A DNA stretch of 64,000 nucleotides from Chiridota heheva (lineage: Eukaryota > Echinodermata > Holothuroidea > Apodida > Chiridotidae). Of the stretch, positions 62,594 through 64,000 are shown one piece after another. The notes below the pieces were generated by a model. It searched no databases. It was not told the DNA's origin and saw nothing but the letters and a program-made list of their open reading frames with translations. A program made the position numbers and the translations under genes. Numbering within the stretch: the stretch's first letter is position 1; every line of letters begins with the position of its first letter. The stretch is from contig JAIGNY010000703.1 in assembly GCA_020152595.1 (NCBI GenBank), forward strand, positions 288,501-352,500, read 5' to 3'.

Positions 62594-64000
62594 TGTAACG
62601 CTGGCCCCAGCGTTTCCAGTTGATCTAGGGATAGGACGCCCTCAATAATTTCCAATGATCAGCATTAAAAGAAAATAGAACATATAAAAAAGGCAAATGA
62701 AAACACGACAAAATGATTTCAAATTGACAATCTATTTCTACTCTCTCACTTCCTAATTCCAAAACACATCACTTTCCAGTAAGATAGTTTAAAACAATTA
62801 ACAACTAGTCAAAAAGAAATATCTCTTTAAAACAAGAAAATATTATGTCCAAGTGATAAACAATAACTCAGCGCCATATTTCTCTATACTTGAACGCTAA
62901 ACGCAAGCACAACAAACGCCTGCACACCTTAAGAATCATCTGTCTATCTTACACACTAAATGGCTACACACTCGAACATGGTCGCCTGTACACGAACGCA
63001 GGAACTGTATACGCACGCACCACAGGACACGGAAATACTGGGCGCAGGCACCTCAGGCATACGCACCACAGGATACAGAAAACACTGGGTGTAGGCACCT
63101 TAGACGCATGCACCACTTGATGGAAACACTGGGTGCAGGCACCTTAGACGCATGCACCACTTGATACAGGAAACACTGGACGCAGGCACCTCATATGCAT
63201 GCCACTTGATACAGGAAACACTGGGTGCAGGCACCTTAGACGCATGCACCACTTGATACAGGAAACACTAGACTGCTAGGCGCAGGCACCTCCGGCATGC
63301 ACCACCTGATACAGGAAACACTAAACGCAGCCACCTCAGGCGCATGCACCACTTGATACAGGAAACACTAGACGCGGGCACCTCCGCGCATGCACACTGG
63401 ACGCAGGAAACAGACACGACTTGCCGTGCACCACCTGGGACGCATGCACAACTTAACAACAGAAAAGTGTGCATGCACCTCTAAATGCACGTGTTGCAGC
63501 AAGTATACTTTGGACTACCATGTGACTGTTAAGAACCCTCACCAAGCAGTCGGGAAAACGATGGCTGAAGGGGGTAAAATAGACATACACGCCACTCGGA
63601 CAGGTAATAGAGCCTGCCCTGGCGAGCATATCACGTCTATAACTTCACCTAAGAAGGAGGGTTCACACGGTCCATTCTTGTAAAATAATGCACTTTAGTA
63701 TTCTGGAACGGTTTAATAATAGACATTATTAATTCTTCTAAAATTACGATAATACAAAATACCAGTGTTAAATCCTTGTTGATATACTGCCTACGAGGGA
63801 ATTATGCGATTTAGAACCTGTTCCGGCACACGGTACACTGTCGCCATCAAGTAGCGAAGGATGGATACAATCTCTGGATAATCAGTTTGAAACAACCATC
63901 GTTCAGATAAAATAAAGAGCAACTCACGAAAATATTAGCAGCTATATAGGCACACAAAAATTCCTGAGTACACAAAAGTACAATTAAAATTAACGGGCAA
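62594..64000 (-). repeat. 5' LTR (first 1407 bp seen, cut by window edge)
   Basis: It begins TGTAACGCTGGCCCCAGCG on the plus strand and follows the 3' LTR to its base near 56684. About 266 more bases are expected outside the window. Differences from the 3' LTR are mostly one- to four-base indels and A/G changes in CG-bearing words (for example ACACCGGAAA/ACACGGAAA, CTCCGACGCATG/CTCCGGCATG, TTGCCGCGTGC/TTGCCGTGC). Confidence 0.95.
63030..63410. repeat. 47-bp tandem array inside the 5' LTR
   Basis: Same units as in the 3' LTR, with several small internal losses, for example GATACAGGAAAC shortened to GATGGAAAC near 63120. Confidence 0.88.

Larger units (their letters stand above)
55253..64000 (-). 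mobile_element. Ty3/gypsy LTR retrotransposon, decayed, right end cut by window
   Basis: Reading on the minus strand the order is 5' LTR (partial), tRNA-Leu primer-binding site, gag, protease, reverse transcriptase, RNase H, integrase, polypurine tract, 3' LTR. Integrase after RNase H is the Ty3/gypsy (Metaviridae) order. The visible part is 8.75 kb; with a full 5' LTR it would be about 9.0 kb. Every coding domain is recognisable and keeps catalytic residues, yet frames change every 100-500 bp, so it cannot make a full polyprotein as sequenced. There is no envelope-like gene between integrase and the 3' LTR. Confidence 0.95.

Overview
The window is eukaryotic, repeat-dominated DNA with no intact host protein-coding gene. 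The background is AT-rich. Dense minisatellites, long (TA)n runs, palindromic DNA transposons, tRNA-derived SINEs, decayed LINE 3' ends and a Ty3/gypsy LTR retrotransposon all point to an animal. The overall texture suggests a marine invertebrate, perhaps an echinoderm or another non-vertebrate deuterostome. The species is an inference and nothing seen here proves it.

Layout. 0-12 kb: inverted-repeat (MITE-like) elements, some nested, a 17-bp minisatellite carrying TGACGTA in most units, and a LINE 3' relic on the minus strand. 12.2-14.6 kb: a 15-bp G-rich array grading into an extremely GC-rich, strand-asymmetric block, then a 50-bp array whose units each hold a hairpin. 15-20.5 kb: a SINE-like sequence, a palindromic element split by a LINE fragment, two short TTAA-flanked MITEs, a diverged palindrome split by a second element, and a copy of a MITE family with an internal tandem repeat. 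20.5-31.7 kb: mostly featureless, with one more palindrome, a 239-bp tandem duplication and a dead THAP zinc-finger domain at 26.34 kb. 31.8-41.9 kb: an expanded copy of the internal-repeat MITE, several minisatellites and another palindrome. 42.7-49.8 kb: a 3.7-kb tandem segmental duplication; each copy carries the same SINE and ends in a 21-bp satellite. 50-55 kb: another internal-repeat MITE copy and pyrimidine-rich arrays.

55.25 kb to the right edge: a Ty3/gypsy (Metaviridae-type) retrotransposon on the minus strand. It has a complete 1.7-kb 3' LTR, a short polypurine tract, integrase, RNase H, reverse transcriptase, protease and gag remnants, a primer-binding site matching the 3' end of tRNA-Leu, and a 5' LTR cut by the window end. 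Catalytic motifs survive, but frameshifts break every gene. The two LTRs differ mainly by small indels near CG-containing motifs, so either young decay or sequencing error is possible.

I found no convincing new enzymatic or defence system. The most unusual items are the MITE family that seeds variable tandem repeats and TA microsatellites at fixed internal positions, the set of palindromes sharing TTAAAGGA termini, the hairpin-bearing 50-bp array, the strand-skewed GC block, and the THAP relic whose three stops are all TGA one transition from the expected codon.
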